NCBI RefSeq assembly: GCF_016863335.1
Contig: NZ_BOOR01000033.1
Span: forward strand, 1 to 64,000
Direction: 5' to 3'
Length of the DNA stretch: 64,000 nucleotides
Origin: Planotetraspora thailandica
GTDB taxonomy: Bacteria > Actinomycetota > Actinomycetes > Streptosporangiales > Streptosporangiaceae
Positions 33,519 to 43,770 of the stretch are shown here, in pieces. A program made the position numbers and the translations under genes. Each line of letters opens with the position of its first letter. The first letter of the stretch is position 1. The notes under the pieces are model-generated. The model was not told where the DNA came from. It ran no database searches and was given only the letters and a program-made list of their open reading frames with translations.

Positions 33519-35464
33519 CCCGGAACGATGCGATGGTGGCCGCGAGTGACATCGCCCGGCTGGCCGACGTCGGACGTGCGGCGGTGAGCAACTGGCGCCG
33601 GCGCTATGAGGACTTTCCCACGCCCGCAGGCGGAACTGCGACCAGTCCTCTCTTCCTGTTGTCCGAGGTCGAGACCTGGCTGGCCCGTCATGGCAAGGGG
33701 TTCGACGTCTCTCTTGGCGATCGCATCTGGCAACGTCTGCGAGCGACGGGCGACGACCTCCGGCTTGGGGAAACAGTTGGCTCCATCGGAGCGTTCTTGC
33801 TCTACCTCCAGCGCGACCCCACTGGCTGGAGCTCGCTGACCGGTCAGGGTGACGAGACCCTCGCGGAGAAGATGCAGTCTGCGATCACTGCCGCGGTCCC
33901 CGAGCTACCCGGCGTTTTTTTCGCTGACATTGATCCTGTGATCATCCGGCAAGTGGCCGAGTTCGGTGCGGAACAGGGTCACTGCGCGGCATTCGACTTC
34001 ATCTGCGACCGCTATGTCGATGCGCACTCCCGGCGTCTACTCGTCACCCCCCAGGATGTTGCCGACCTCATGATCGAGCTTGCAGACGTGGCAGGAGGCA
34101 GTGTGCTCGACCCCGCATGCGGCCTGGGCACGTTGCTGACCACTGTCGGCGATAGTGAGTTGCTCCTGGGCCAGGAGATCGGTCAGGCTCCGGCGCGGAT
34201 CACAGCGGCCCGTCTGCTGCTACGCGGCCATGCAGTGGAGATCTCCGCCGCCGACTCGCTCCGCTCTGACGCGTTCCCGGGACGGCTGGTGGATGCGGTG
34301 GTGTGCAACCCCCCGTTCAGTGAGCGTGCATGGGGATATGAGGAGCTCGTCAGTGATCCGCGCTGGGAGTACGGCCTGCCGCCGCGTGGTGAGCCCGAAC
34401 TCGCGTGGTTGCAGCACTGCCTGGCTCACGTTCACCCCGGCAGGCGTGTCGTGATCATGATGCCGGCAGTCGCCGCCAGCCGTCGGTCGGGCCGAAGGAT
34501 ACGAGCTAATCTTCTACGCTCTGGAGCGCTCAGGGCGGTGATCACCGTGACCGCCGGAGCCGGCGCCTCCAGTCAGGCGCCCGACCTATGGGTGCTCAGG
34601 CGGCCCGTCCCCAGCGAACGCCCGCCGTTCCACGTGCTCATGGTGGATGCTTCGACAGAATTGTCCATAGCGGCTCCGGCTTGGGCCGCATTCTCGAAGG
34701 ATTCCGAAGGAACGCCAGACCTTCCGGAGCGATGCCGCGCCCTACCGCTTCTTGACCTGCTTGACGACGATGTCGACATAAGCCCGTCCCGCCACGTCGG
34801 ACCAACCACCGGCCACGGGGAGGCATTCACGTCGATCAAGGAACGCGCGTTGTCTGTGTTGGGTCGTGTCGGGAAGATCGTGCCTGATCTCGCCCCGGCC
34901 ACGGCACATAGAGATGTCCCGATGACGACGATCGGCGAGCTGGTCAAGACGGGAGCGATCACCCTGCACCAGGCTCCCTTGAAGACCGACACCAGCAGCG
35001 GTGATCTTCCCGCGCTGACCGCCAAGGACGTCCGGGTCGGCCGGCCGCCTACTGGCAGGGGGGCTGCGGGGCCGGGAGCGATCACCACACGTCCGGGCGA
35101 CGTGGTGGTTCCCGCTCTGGTCAGTGAGACCGTAGCCCGTGTACTAGAGGAAGGGGGCGCAGTGCTCGGTCCCCAGCTCTACCTGTTCCGCGTCGATCGG
35201 ACGCGGGTCGATCCCTACTTCCTGGCCGGGTTCATCCGCACTGCGGGGAGTGCCGGCACCGCTCGCGCGTCATCTGCCTCGACCCGGATCGATCCGCGGC
35301 GTGCCCCCATTCCTCGCGTGCCTCTTGAGGATCAGCAACGGTACGGCGAGGCGTTCCGGAGGCTGGGAGCACTGGAGGATGCGCTTCGAGAGGTCCGTAG
35401 CCTGGGGGAGAGCCTGGTACGGCTCGGTTTCGACAGCCTGGCCGACGGATCCCTACAACCCTAG
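33515..35464 (+). CDS. HTH-N6-adenine methylase-TRD fusion (type I-like M.S)
   Basis: A 649-residue protein. Residues ~8-55 form a MerR-like HTH (SDIARLADVGRAAVSNWRRR ending at SEVETWLARHG). A type I-like methylase core follows: TPQDVADLMIELA, motif I DPACGLGTLL (~199-208) and catalytic motif IV CNPPFSERAW (~263-272). The C-terminal ~180 residues look like one HsdS target-recognition domain (PALTAKDVRVG, VLGPQLYLFRVD, ASSASTRIDPRRAPIP, then a coiled segment). It should methylate adenine in a self-chosen site and mark host DNA. ATG at 33515 has GGGGAGG. No restriction subunit adjoins it; HsdR-like activity could come from downstream helicases. Confidence 0.85.
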   Translation: MTRNDAMVAASDIARLADVGRAAVSNWRRRYEDFPTPAGGTATSPLFLLSEVETWLARHGKGFDVSLGDRIWQRLRATGDDLRLGETVGSIGAFLLYLQRDPTGWSSLTGQGDETLAEKMQSAITAAVPELPGVFFADIDPVIIRQVAEFGAEQGHCAAFDFICDRYVDAHSRRLLVTPQDVADLMIELADVAGGSVLDPACGLGTLLTTVGDSELLLGQEIGQAPARITAARLLLRGHAVEISAADSLRSDAFPGRLVDAVVCNPPFSERAWGYEELVSDPRWEYGLPPRGEPELAWLQHCLAHVHPGRRVVIMMPAVAASRRSGRRIRANLLRSGALRAVITVTAGAGASSQAPDLWVLRRPVPSERPPFHVLMVDASTELSIAAPAWAAFSKDSEGTPDLPERCRALPLLDLLDDDVDISPSRHVGPTTGHGEAFTSIKERALSVLGRVGKIVPDLAPATAHRDVPMTTIGELVKTGAITLHQAPLKTDTSSGDLPALTAKDVRVGRPPTGRGAAGPGAITTRPGDVVVPALVSETVARVLEEGGAVLGPQLYLFRVDRTRVDPYFLAGFIRTAGSAGTARASSASTRIDPRRAPIPRVPLEDQQRYGEAFRRLGALEDALREVRSLGESLVRLGFDSLADGSLQP

Positions 35465-35594
35465 GAGCGGATGTCCGGGCTCGTCGAAGGACACAACCGC
35501 AGGCCTCCTGCTCCGCGTCACCCGTACAAACACGATCATCTCGTCTGCGCTTCAGGTGTACCTTTGCCCCATAACCGGCTCGCTGGAGGGGCGC

Positions 35595-37145
35595 GTGTCT
35601 ACGGAGCGGACGATCATCTGCGGCCGTTACGAGTTGGACGCCCTTCCCATCGGCCAGGGCGGCATGGGCGCCGTCTACGCGGGCTACGACCAGAAACTCG
35701 ACCGCAGGGTCGCCGTCAAGCTGATCCGCTTCCCCCTTGGGGTGCAGGACGAGGCCTTGGAGCAGCGTTTCCGCCACGAGGCACGGATCATGGCGAAGTT
35801 GGAACATCCCGGAACGCCGGCCATCTACGACGCCGACGTGTACGAGGATGCCGGCGGCGTACTGCGACCGTTCATGGTGATGCAGTACATCGAGGGCGCC
35901 ACCGTGGACGACATCGTGGCCGAGCATGGTCCGCTCCCCGTGCCGTGGGCCGTCGCCATCGCCGCCCAGGTCGCCGCCGTACTGCAGGCGGCACACCACC
36001 GGGGCGTTTTCCATCGCGACCTCAAGCCGTCCAACCTGATGCTCGGCTCTGACGGTGGCGTCAAGGTGCTCGACTTCGGCCTGGCCATGTTCCATGATCC
36101 GGAGCTGGCCAAGCTCACCCGTACCGGGACTGTGCTCGGGACGCCCGCTTACATGTCCCCTGAGCAGATCCGGGCGGCCACCGTGGGGCCGCAGAGCGAC
36201 TTCTATGCCCTTGGCCTGGTCCTGCATGAGATCCTCACCGGGCGTCGGCTCTTCGACGGTCCGACCGAGTTCGCCATCTTCGAGCGACAGGTGAACGAGG
36301 CTCCCCGCTCGATCCGAGAGGTGCGTCCCGACGTGCCGGAGGAGCTCGACCGGGTGGTCCTCCGGTTGCTGGCCAAGCGGGCGGAAGACCGGCCTGCGCA
36401 TGCCGAGGAGATCTATTCGGCGCTGGTGGCGTTCGCGCCCCGGCTTGTTCCGATGCCCGGATACGTGACGCCGACGCTGAGTTCGCTGCGCATGTACGCG
36501 GGTGTGATCGGGCGAATCATCGACGATGTGCCGAGCCCTGTATCACCGGTGTCGGCTCCTGAGCCGCCCCAGCCCCATGATGTGGAGTTCAGCCGCGGCG
36601 ACATCGCCCGGGCCCGTGATGAGGCCGCCTCTCTGGCTGGACAGTCCCGGTACGGCCAGGCGATTGAGGTGCTCAGCGCCGTCGTCGCGCCCGCGAGCCG
36701 TGTGCTGGGCCGGGTCGACGACGACGTGACCGCGCTCCGGTTGCACCTGGCCGAAGTGCTGTTCGAGGGCAACGATTACCGCCGGGCGGCCACGGTTTTC
36801 GGCGAGCTCTACCGGGACCTGGCTATCAGGTACGGCCCGCGCGACGAGCGGGTCCTGCACTGCCGTCGGCAGGAGGCCACATGTCAGGCCCTTCTGGGGG
36901 AGACCACTGAGGCATTGGCTGGCTTGCGCCGCCTGCTGGACGACGAGGAAGACCTCTACGGCAGCCTGGACCCTCGACCGCTGGAGCTTCGGCGACAGAT
37001 CGGCCTGCTGGAGCTGGGCATGGGCGACACCGGACGTGCCCGTGAAACACTCTCCGGCCTCCTGGAAGACCTCACTCGGGTGTACGGCGCCGAGCATCAG
37101 GAAGCGAGTCGGGTGCGGGCTAGCCTCTCGCGACTGTCCATGTGA
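35595..37145 (+). CDS. Hanks-type Ser/Thr protein kinase with TPR-like C-terminus
   Basis: A 516-residue cytosolic kinase. GTG at 35595 with GGAGGGG upstream is chosen; the open frame extends upstream without a better site. Motifs: GQGGMGAVYAG (~20-30), VAVKLIR (~41-47), HRDLKPSN (~139-146), DFGLA (~159-163) and GTPAYMSPEQ (~178-187), so it should be active. After the catalytic domain (to ~275) comes a helical array with TPR-like spacing (~345-515). There is no transmembrane or PASTA part, unlike PknB. Kinases occur in Pgl (PglW) and Stk2 defence; this position after a methylase gene recalls Pgl, though PglZ is absent. Confidence 0.9.
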   Translation: MSTERTIICGRYELDALPIGQGGMGAVYAGYDQKLDRRVAVKLIRFPLGVQDEALEQRFRHEARIMAKLEHPGTPAIYDADVYEDAGGVLRPFMVMQYIEGATVDDIVAEHGPLPVPWAVAIAAQVAAVLQAAHHRGVFHRDLKPSNLMLGSDGGVKVLDFGLAMFHDPELAKLTRTGTVLGTPAYMSPEQIRAATVGPQSDFYALGLVLHEILTGRRLFDGPTEFAIFERQVNEAPRSIREVRPDVPEELDRVVLRLLAKRAEDRPAHAEEIYSALVAFAPRLVPMPGYVTPTLSSLRMYAGVIGRIIDDVPSPVSPVSAPEPPQPHDVEFSRGDIARARDEAASLAGQSRYGQAIEVLSAVVAPASRVLGRVDDDVTALRLHLAEVLFEGNDYRRAATVFGELYRDLAIRYGPRDERVLHCRRQEATCQALLGETTEALAGLRRLLDDEEDLYGSLDPRPLELRRQIGLLELGMGDTGRARETLSGLLEDLTRVYGAEHQEASRVRASLSRLSM

Positions 37146-37481
37146 TGCGCGCGGCGGACTCGGTGAACTGAGTACACGCCAAGAAGTCTTGTGTGTAAGG
37201 CAAAGTCGGAGTAAAGTGATCGCGGGCTGAGGGGATTTAACCCCTAAATCCAGACGTACCGCTGTTCATTCCTGCTACTGGCTGCGCTGTGTCGGACGAT
37301 CGTTGGCGTCGATTACTCACCGATTCCTCTTGGTCGCACATTGCTGCGGAATGGTCGGAATGTCAGTATTCCATGGGCTCTTCAGCCAAAATCAACGCTT
37401 CATTCACTGACTTGAGGTTGATCAGGAAGGATCATCGCAAACTGTGATAAATCGGCATCGCTTGCTTCCCGGTTGCGCCCG
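37146..37481 (+). promoter_or_regulatory. Upstream stretch of the helicase-methylase-ATPase operon
   Basis: No gene is seen. An AGGGG-ATTTAA-CCCCT stem-loop at 37230-37245 may end the kinase transcript. Near the right end a TGATC-AGGAAG-GATCA dyad (37419-37434) sits just before a GATAAAT run that could serve as a -10 element for the next operon. It is clearly more AT-rich than the coding DNA around it. Confidence 0.4.
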
Positions 37482-40400
37482 ATGAGCGGCGTCAGGCTCG
37501 AAGACCTGACGCCGGGCGCCGTCGTGGGCGGAGTGACGCCGAGCGGTGACGTGTCTGTCGTCGCGGTCAAGTGGTACGGCTCGAACGCGGTCAACCTCAC
37601 CTACCGGACCGACAGCGGCGTGGCCGACCAGCTTCTCTACCGCGATCACGAGTCCCGGCTAGTCCTGCGCAAGAAATCGGCTGCCTACGCCTTTGACGGC
37701 GAGGGCGCGCTCTTCAAGCTGGCCGCCGAGGCACTGCGCATCCGCATGGCCGCGCGTTTGGACCCGATGCTCGCCGTCACCACGAGCGACCTCGAGCCGC
37801 TGCCGCACCAGATCCAGGCGGTCTATGGCGAGCTGCTCGACCGGTCCCCGCTGCGCTTCGTTCTGGCCGACGACCCGGGCGCCGGGAAGACCATCATGGC
37901 CGGGCTCTACATCAAAGAGCTGATGCTCCGGGGCGACCTGGAACGTTGCATGATCGTCGCCCCCGGTGGCCTGGTCGAGCAGTGGCAGGAGGAATTGCTC
38001 GAAAAGTTCGGCCTGCGCTTCACCCTGCTCACCCGCCAGCTCGTCGAGGAGCAGCTCGACCAGACCGCGTTCGAGCGCCATCCGCTGCTGATCGCCCGGA
38101 TGGACCAGCTCTCCCGGAGCGACGAGTTGCAGGAGCAGCTCAGCCAGAGCGACTGGGACCTCGTCGTGGTCGACGAGGCGCACCGCATGTCCGCCCGATA
38201 CTTCGGCGAGGAGCTGAAGAAGACCAAGCGCTACCAGCTCGGGGAACTTCTCGGCCGCCATGCCCGGCACCTGCTGCTGATGACCGCGACCCCGCACGCT
38301 GGCAGTGAGGCCGACTTCCAGCTCTTCATGGGCCTGCTCGACTCCGACCGGTTCGAGGGTAAATACCGCGAGGGCATCAGCTCCAACGACACCGACGGTC
38401 TCATGCGGCGCATGGTGAAGGAAGACCTGCTCACCTTCGAAGGCAAGCCGCTGTTTCCCGAGCGCCGCGCCTACACCGTCCCCTACGAGCTCTCCGACGC
38501 TGAGCGCGAGCTCTACGAGGTCGTCACCGAGTATGTCCGTGAGCAGATGGGCAAGGCCCAGCAGCTCGCCGCGCAGGGGGAGGGGCGCCGCGGCAATACG
38601 GTCGGCTTCGCGCTCACGGTCCTCCAGCGCCGCCTCGCCTCCAGCCCCGAGGCGATCCTCAAATCGCTCGAACGCCGCCACAAGCGCCTCCAGCAGCTGC
38701 GCCACGAGCTGTCCACCGGCGGCCACGAGCCGGATGGTCGCCTGAAGCTGCGCCTGGCCGTACTGCTCGGCAAGGACGTCACCGACCTGGACACCGAGCT
38801 TGACGACATGCCCAGCACCGAGGTCGAGGAGCTCGAAGACGACGTCGTCGACGCCGCGACCACGGCCCAGACCGTCGCCGAGCTCGACAAGGAGATCGGC
38901 ATCCTCGCCGACCTGGTCGAGGTCGCCCGCCGCGTGCGAAACCTCGGCACCGACCGCAAGTGGACCGAGCTGTCGGAGCTGCTGCAAAGCCATGCTCTGA
39001 TCCGCGACACTGACGGTGGCCCACGTAAGCTGATCGTCTTCACCGAGCACAAGGACACGCTCGAATACCTGGTCGACCGCATTCGGGGTCTCATCGGCCG
39101 CGATGAAGCCGTGGTCGCGATCCACGGCGGCGTCTCCCGCGACCAGCGACGCCGCATCAAGGAGCTGTTCACCCAGGACAAGGACTGTCAGGTCCTGGTC
39201 GCCACGGACGCGGCGGGGGAGGGCCTCAACCTCCAGCGCGCCCATCTCATGGTGAACTACGACCTCCCCTGGAACCCGAACCGGATCGAGCAGCGCTTCG
39301 GCCGCATCCACCGCATCGGCCAGACCGAGGTCTGCCACCTGTGGAACCTCGTCGCCGTCGACACCCGAGAGGGCGCTGTATTCGTCCGCCTCCTCGACAA
39401 AATCGACGAGCAGCGCCGCGCGTACAAGGGGAAGGTCTTCGACGTCCTCGGCGAGGCGTTCCAGGGTGAGCCGCTGCGCAAGCTCCTCATGGAGGCCATC
39501 CAGTACGGCGACCGGCCGGAAGTCCGCGACCGGCTCAACCAGGTCATCGACGCCTCCGTCGGTGAGGGCCTCGACAAGCTGATGGCCGAGCGGTCGCTGG
39601 CGCACCACAAGCTCGACGAGAGCGATGTGGCCGCGTGGCGGCTGCGCATGGAGGAGGCCCGCGCCCGCCGCCTGCAGCCGCACTACGTCAAGGCGTTCTT
39701 CCTCGCGGCATTCAAGCTGCTCGGCGGGCGCATCTCTGAACGGGAGTCGGGCCGCTACGAGATCACGCACGTGCCGGGCGACCTGGTCGAGCACGATCGC
39801 CAGATCAGGGTGGGCGTCCCGGTCCTGCGCCGCTACGAGCGCGTCACGTTCGACCGCGACCTGGTCCGGCCGCCCGGCCGGCCCCGCGCCGGCCTGCTCG
39901 CCCCCGGCCACCCACTGCTCGACGCGGTGGTCTCGCTGGTCATCGAGCGGTACGGCACGCAGCTCAAACAGGGCGCTGTGCTGGTCGACCGGCGCGACGT
40001 CGGAGAGGAGCCGCACCTGCTGGTCGCGGTCTCCCAGGAGGTCGCCGACGGCGACGCACGCGTCATCGCCAAACGCTTCGACTTCGTCGAGATCGGCCCA
40101 GCCTCGGCCCGTACGGCCGGGGCCGCGCCGTACCTGGACTACGCGCCCGCGACTGAGCAGGAGCGTGCGGCTGTCGGTGCGGTGCTGGACCAGGACTGGC
40201 TGGCCGGCGGTGTGGAGGACGTCGCCGTCGCGTGGGCGGTCGAGCACGGGCTCGCCACGTTCATCGGCGAGCTCCGCGAGCGCCTCGCCGCCCAGACCGC
40301 GCGGACGCGCTCTCTGGTACGGCAGCGCCTACTCCAGGAGATCAACTACTGGGACACCCGGCACGCCGACCTGCTCGACGCCGAGCTGGCGGGCAAGGTG

Positions 40401-40991
40401 CTGAAGCTCCGCCCGGAGACTGCCGAGAAGCGCGCCCGGGCGCTGGAGGCCCGGCTGGAGCGCAGGATGGCCGACCTCGACCGGGCCCAACTGCTCCAGG
40501 TCAAGGCGCCATCGGTGGCCGGGGCCGCGCTGGTCGTGCCGCAGGGCCTGCTGGACCGGCTGATGGGCCTGCGTGATGGCCCGGTGGAGGCGTACGCGCG
40601 TGAGACGGCGGCCGTGGAGCGCCGCGCAGTCGACCGCGTGCTGGCCGAGGAGCGCAAGCTCGGCCGGCTCCCGGAAGAGATGCCGCACAACAACCCCGGC
40701 TTCGACGTGAGGTCGCGGACCGTCGACGACCACTGGATCTTCATCGAAATCAAAGGCCGTGTAAACGATGCAAAGGACTTCCACGTCACACGAACGGAAG
40801 TCCTGACAGGTAAGAACTCGGGCTCCAACTTCCGGCTTGCGCTCGTCAGCGTGCATCCGGACGGACCGGAGCGTGACGAGGTGCGGTACGTAGCCGATCC
40901 CTTCAGGGATGTGGACTTTGGCGATTTCTCCGCCACTGACCTGGTTGGCGACTGGAACAAGGAATGGGCACGAGGAGGAGCACCGGTATGA
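37482..40991 (+). CDS. SNF2-family helicase with C-terminal DUF3883 (DrmD-like)
   Basis: A 1169-residue SF2 ATPase. Walker A ADDPGAGKTIMAG (~128-140), DEAH box VVVDEAHRM (~229-237), TATPHAGS (~268-275), then the helicase C lobe with HGGVSRDQRR, TDAAGEGLNLQRA (~575-587) and RFGRIHRIGQT (~605-615). Residues ~1065-1130 are a DUF3883 domain (NPGFDVRS, IFIEIKGR, a restriction-fold-like element). This architecture is that of DrmD in class 1 DISARM and of helicases beside DUF1156 methylases. Translocation along foreign duplex DNA is the expected role. A TTG at 37473 is an alternative start; neither has a strong binding site. It overlaps the methylase gene by ATGA. Confidence 0.87.
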   Translation: MSGVRLEDLTPGAVVGGVTPSGDVSVVAVKWYGSNAVNLTYRTDSGVADQLLYRDHESRLVLRKKSAAYAFDGEGALFKLAAEALRIRMAARLDPMLAVTTSDLEPLPHQIQAVYGELLDRSPLRFVLADDPGAGKTIMAGLYIKELMLRGDLERCMIVAPGGLVEQWQEELLEKFGLRFTLLTRQLVEEQLDQTAFERHPLLIARMDQLSRSDELQEQLSQSDWDLVVVDEAHRMSARYFGEELKKTKRYQLGELLGRHARHLLLMTATPHAGSEADFQLFMGLLDSDRFEGKYREGISSNDTDGLMRRMVKEDLLTFEGKPLFPERRAYTVPYELSDAERELYEVVTEYVREQMGKAQQLAAQGEGRRGNTVGFALTVLQRRLASSPEAILKSLERRHKRLQQLRHELSTGGHEPDGRLKLRLAVLLGKDVTDLDTELDDMPSTEVEELEDDVVDAATTAQTVAELDKEIGILADLVEVARRVRNLGTDRKWTELSELLQSHALIRDTDGGPRKLIVFTEHKDTLEYLVDRIRGLIGRDEAVVAIHGGVSRDQRRRIKELFTQDKDCQVLVATDAAGEGLNLQRAHLMVNYDLPWNPNRIEQRFGRIHRIGQTEVCHLWNLVAVDTREGAVFVRLLDKIDEQRRAYKGKVFDVLGEAFQGEPLRKLLMEAIQYGDRPEVRDRLNQVIDASVGEGLDKLMAERSLAHHKLDESDVAAWRLRMEEARARRLQPHYVKAFFLAAFKLLGGRISERESGRYEITHVPGDLVEHDRQIRVGVPVLRRYERVTFDRDLVRPPGRPRAGLLAPGHPLLDAVVSLVIERYGTQLKQGAVLVDRRDVGEEPHLLVAVSQEVADGDARVIAKRFDFVEIGPASARTAGAAPYLDYAPATEQERAAVGAVLDQDWLAGGVEDVAVAWAVEHGLATFIGELRERLAAQTARTRSLVRQRLLQEINYWDTRHADLLDAELAGKVLKLRPETAEKRARALEARLERRMADLDRAQLLQVKAPSVAGAALVVPQGLLDRLMGLRDGPVEAYARETAAVERRAVDRVLAEERKLGRLPEEMPHNNPGFDVRSRTVDDHWIFIEIKGRVNDAKDFHVTRTEVLTGKNSGSNFRLALVSVHPDGPERDEVRYVADPFRDVDFGDFSATDLVGDWNKEWARGGAPV

Positions 40992-43765
40992 GTACTGAGA
41001 CCGGAACGGGTGGATACCGGCGCAAACTGATCGAGGTGGCGCTGCCGCTTGAGGAGATCAACAAGCAGTCGGCTCGTGAGAAGTCGATCAGGCACGGTCA
41101 CCCGTCCACACTCCACCTGTGGTGGGCCCGCCGGCCACTTGCCGCCTGCCGGGCTGTGCTCTTCGCCCAGCTCGTGGACGACCCCTCGTCGCATCGTGAC
41201 AAGTTCCGTAGCGACGAAGACGTGGCTCTTGAGCGCAAGCGCCTCTTCAACATCATTGAGCGCCTGGTCGACTGGGACAACATCAACGACAAGGCGCTCT
41301 ATAAGCAGGCGTACGAGGAGATCCTGAAGTCCTGCGACGGCAATCCCCCGCCAATCCTCGATCCCTTTGCTGGAGGCGGTTCGATCCCGCTGGAAGCGCA
41401 GCGCCTTGGCTTGGAGACGCACGCCTCCGACCTGAACCCGGTCGCGGTGCTCATCAACAAGGCACTTATCGAGATCCCACCGAAGTGGGCGGGCCAGCCT
41501 CCGGTGTTTCCCGGTGCGGCCGAATCCCGGATGGGAGAGTGGCCCGGCGCATCTGGTCTCGCCGAGGACGTTCGCCGTTACGGCCAGTGGATGTGCGACG
41601 AGGCCGAGAAGCGCATAGGTCACCTCTATCCCAAGGCGAAGCTGGGGGATGGCACTGAGGGCAACGTCATCGCCTGGATCTGGGCCCGAACGGTCACCTG
41701 TCCGAACCCTGCTTGCGGCGGCACCATGCCGCTAGTTCGCTCCTTCTGGCTCGGTAAGAAGAAGGGCAAAGAGCGCTACGTTGAGCCGATCGTTGAGGGC
41801 AAGCGCGTCCGCTTCGAGATTCGGGGACCCAAGGGACAGGCTCGTGAAGGCACGGTCGGCCGTACTGGTGCCGTGTGCATGATCTGCAACGACCCCGTAC
41901 CACTTACGTATATACGGGATGAAGGAAAGGCTAAAAGGATTGGGGCGCAGCTTATGGCCGTCGCTGCGGAGGGCCCAAGGATGCGTCACTACCTTCCTCC
42001 TACCGAAGAACATGAGCGAGTTGCTTACGTGCCTCGCCCTGATGACGTACCTGAGGGTGAACTTCCGGAGCAGGCCCTTGGTTTTCGCGTCCAAGGCTAC
42101 GGGATGACCGCGTGGGCAGACCTATTCACCAATCGCCAGCTCGTCGGGCTGACGACGTTTAGCGACCTTGTTAGCGATGCTCGGGGAAGGGTTCTAGCCG
42201 ATTTCCTCGCGGTCGGACTTCAGCATGATGACGCCGCTCTCTCTAGTGCTCAAGCGTACGCTGATTCAGTGGCCACCTACCTGGCATTAGGGATGAGCAA
42301 GATTACGGATATAAGCAATACTCTTTGCAGATGGAAGCCCACAATGGACCAGGCGATCGGAATGTTTGGACGCCAGGCGATTCCGATGGTTTGGGACTAT
42401 GCAGAAACTCAGCCTTTCGGCTCTGCAGCGGGGGCATTCCTAGTTAGTTTGACGAATCTCATCAAACCTTTGGAGGCGGCTCCAGTTAGTGGAGCGTCAG
42501 AGGTTAGACAAATCAGTGCCTCATCGCGCTCCTATGATGGTGTACTAGTCTCCACTGACCCGCCATACTACGATAATGTGGGATATGCAGATTTATCCGA
42601 CTTCTTTTACGTTTGGCTGCGCCGTTCGCTTAGGTCTGCATTCCCTGATCTCTTGGGGACGATGCTAACACCAAAGGCCGATGAGCTCGTAGCTGATCCG
42701 TTCCGCCGGGGCGGAAGGGATGAGGCGAACCGATTCTTTGAGCAGGGATTCCAACGGGTCTTCGAAAACGTTCGGGCGGGCGCTCTAAATGCTTATCCGA
42801 TGACGGTTTTCTATGCTTTCAAACAATCTGAGAGTGACGATGGCGGCGAGGCCTCGACAGGATGGGAGACTCTGCTTGAAGGAATGGTTCGGTCAGGATG
42901 GACGGTCACCGCTACGTGGCCAATTCGGACCGAGTTGGGCAACAGGATGCGTAGCTTCGACAGCAATGCACTGGCCTCCTCGGTGGTCCTGGCATGCCGG
43001 CCTCGCTTCGAGGGCGCGGCGAAGATTGATCGACGAGGGCTGATTAACGCGCTCAAGGCAGAACTTCCGGATGCTTTACGTGATCTTCAGCAGGGCGGCA
43101 TCGCTCCCGTGGACCTTGCACAGGCTGCCATTGGGCCGGGTATGGCCGTATTCTCCCGGTATGCGCGGGTGACCGAGTCGGATGGCTCACCAATGGGTGT
43201 TCGTGCGGCGCTCGTCCTCATTAACCAGATCCTTGCCGAAGTCCTGTCGGAACAGGAGGGGGACTTCGATTCCGATACTCGCTTTTGCATCAAGTGGTTC
43301 GAGACCCACGGCTTCGACGAGGGGAAGTTCGGCCAGGCCGAGACGTTGTCCAAGGCCATGGATACATCTGTCGCTGGTCTTGACCGCTCTGGGGTGCTGA
43401 AAGCGCGAGCCGGTGTTGTGCAGCTCTTCAGTTCGAGCGAGCTTCCTGCTAGCTACGACCCACAGGCTGATGACCGGATCTCAGTGTGGGAAGTCGTGAT
43501 GCATCTCGCCAAGCGGCTCGACGAGCAGGGTATCGAAGCCGCTGGGCAACTCATGGCCGCCGCGAAGCGTCGCATCGATCTCGACACCGCCAAGGAACTC
43601 GCCTACCTGCTCTATTCGATCTGTGAGCGGCGCAACTGGGCCCAGACCGCGCTGCTCTTCAACGGGCTCGGCACGGCCTGGCCGGAGATCGAGAAGGCGT
43701 CCCGCTATGCCGCACCGATCAGTAACGCGCAGCAAACCCTCGACCTCACCCCCGAAGAGGACTGA
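40988..43765 (+). CDS. DUF1156 adenine-specific DNA methylase with Zn-ribbon
   Basis: A 925-residue methylase of the COG1743 type. The DUF1156 N-terminus shows SAREKSIRHGHPSTLHLWWA then RRPLAACRA. SAM-binding motif I is DPFAGGGSIPLEA (~125-137) and catalytic motif IV DPPYYDNVGYADL (~524-536). Cys pairs CPNPACGG (~238) and CMICND (~297) make a Zn-ribbon. The start has GGAGGAG and overlaps the SNF2 gene. DNA between about 41,900 and 42,900 uses AT-richer codons (ATA, AGG, CTT, TTT) than either end, as if the middle came from another source. PglXI of BREX type 3 carries the same domain. Confidence 0.87.
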   Translation: MSTETGTGGYRRKLIEVALPLEEINKQSAREKSIRHGHPSTLHLWWARRPLAACRAVLFAQLVDDPSSHRDKFRSDEDVALERKRLFNIIERLVDWDNINDKALYKQAYEEILKSCDGNPPPILDPFAGGGSIPLEAQRLGLETHASDLNPVAVLINKALIEIPPKWAGQPPVFPGAAESRMGEWPGASGLAEDVRRYGQWMCDEAEKRIGHLYPKAKLGDGTEGNVIAWIWARTVTCPNPACGGTMPLVRSFWLGKKKGKERYVEPIVEGKRVRFEIRGPKGQAREGTVGRTGAVCMICNDPVPLTYIRDEGKAKRIGAQLMAVAAEGPRMRHYLPPTEEHERVAYVPRPDDVPEGELPEQALGFRVQGYGMTAWADLFTNRQLVGLTTFSDLVSDARGRVLADFLAVGLQHDDAALSSAQAYADSVATYLALGMSKITDISNTLCRWKPTMDQAIGMFGRQAIPMVWDYAETQPFGSAAGAFLVSLTNLIKPLEAAPVSGASEVRQISASSRSYDGVLVSTDPPYYDNVGYADLSDFFYVWLRRSLRSAFPDLLGTMLTPKADELVADPFRRGGRDEANRFFEQGFQRVFENVRAGALNAYPMTVFYAFKQSESDDGGEASTGWETLLEGMVRSGWTVTATWPIRTELGNRMRSFDSNALASSVVLACRPRFEGAAKIDRRGLINALKAELPDALRDLQQGGIAPVDLAQAAIGPGMAVFSRYARVTESDGSPMGVRAALVLINQILAEVLSEQEGDFDSDTRFCIKWFETHGFDEGKFGQAETLSKAMDTSVAGLDRSGVLKARAGVVQLFSSSELPASYDPQADDRISVWEVVMHLAKRLDEQGIEAAGQLMAAAKRRIDLDTAKELAYLLYSICERRNWAQTALLFNGLGTAWPEIEKASRYAAPISNAQQTLDLTPEED

Positions 43766-43770
43766 CGACA

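Noticed and set aside
37659-40247. An 862-codon minus-strand frame across the SNF2 helicase gene
   Set aside because: Antisense shadow rich in Val, Asp, Leu and Gln repeats, with no family; the plus strand has a complete helicase.
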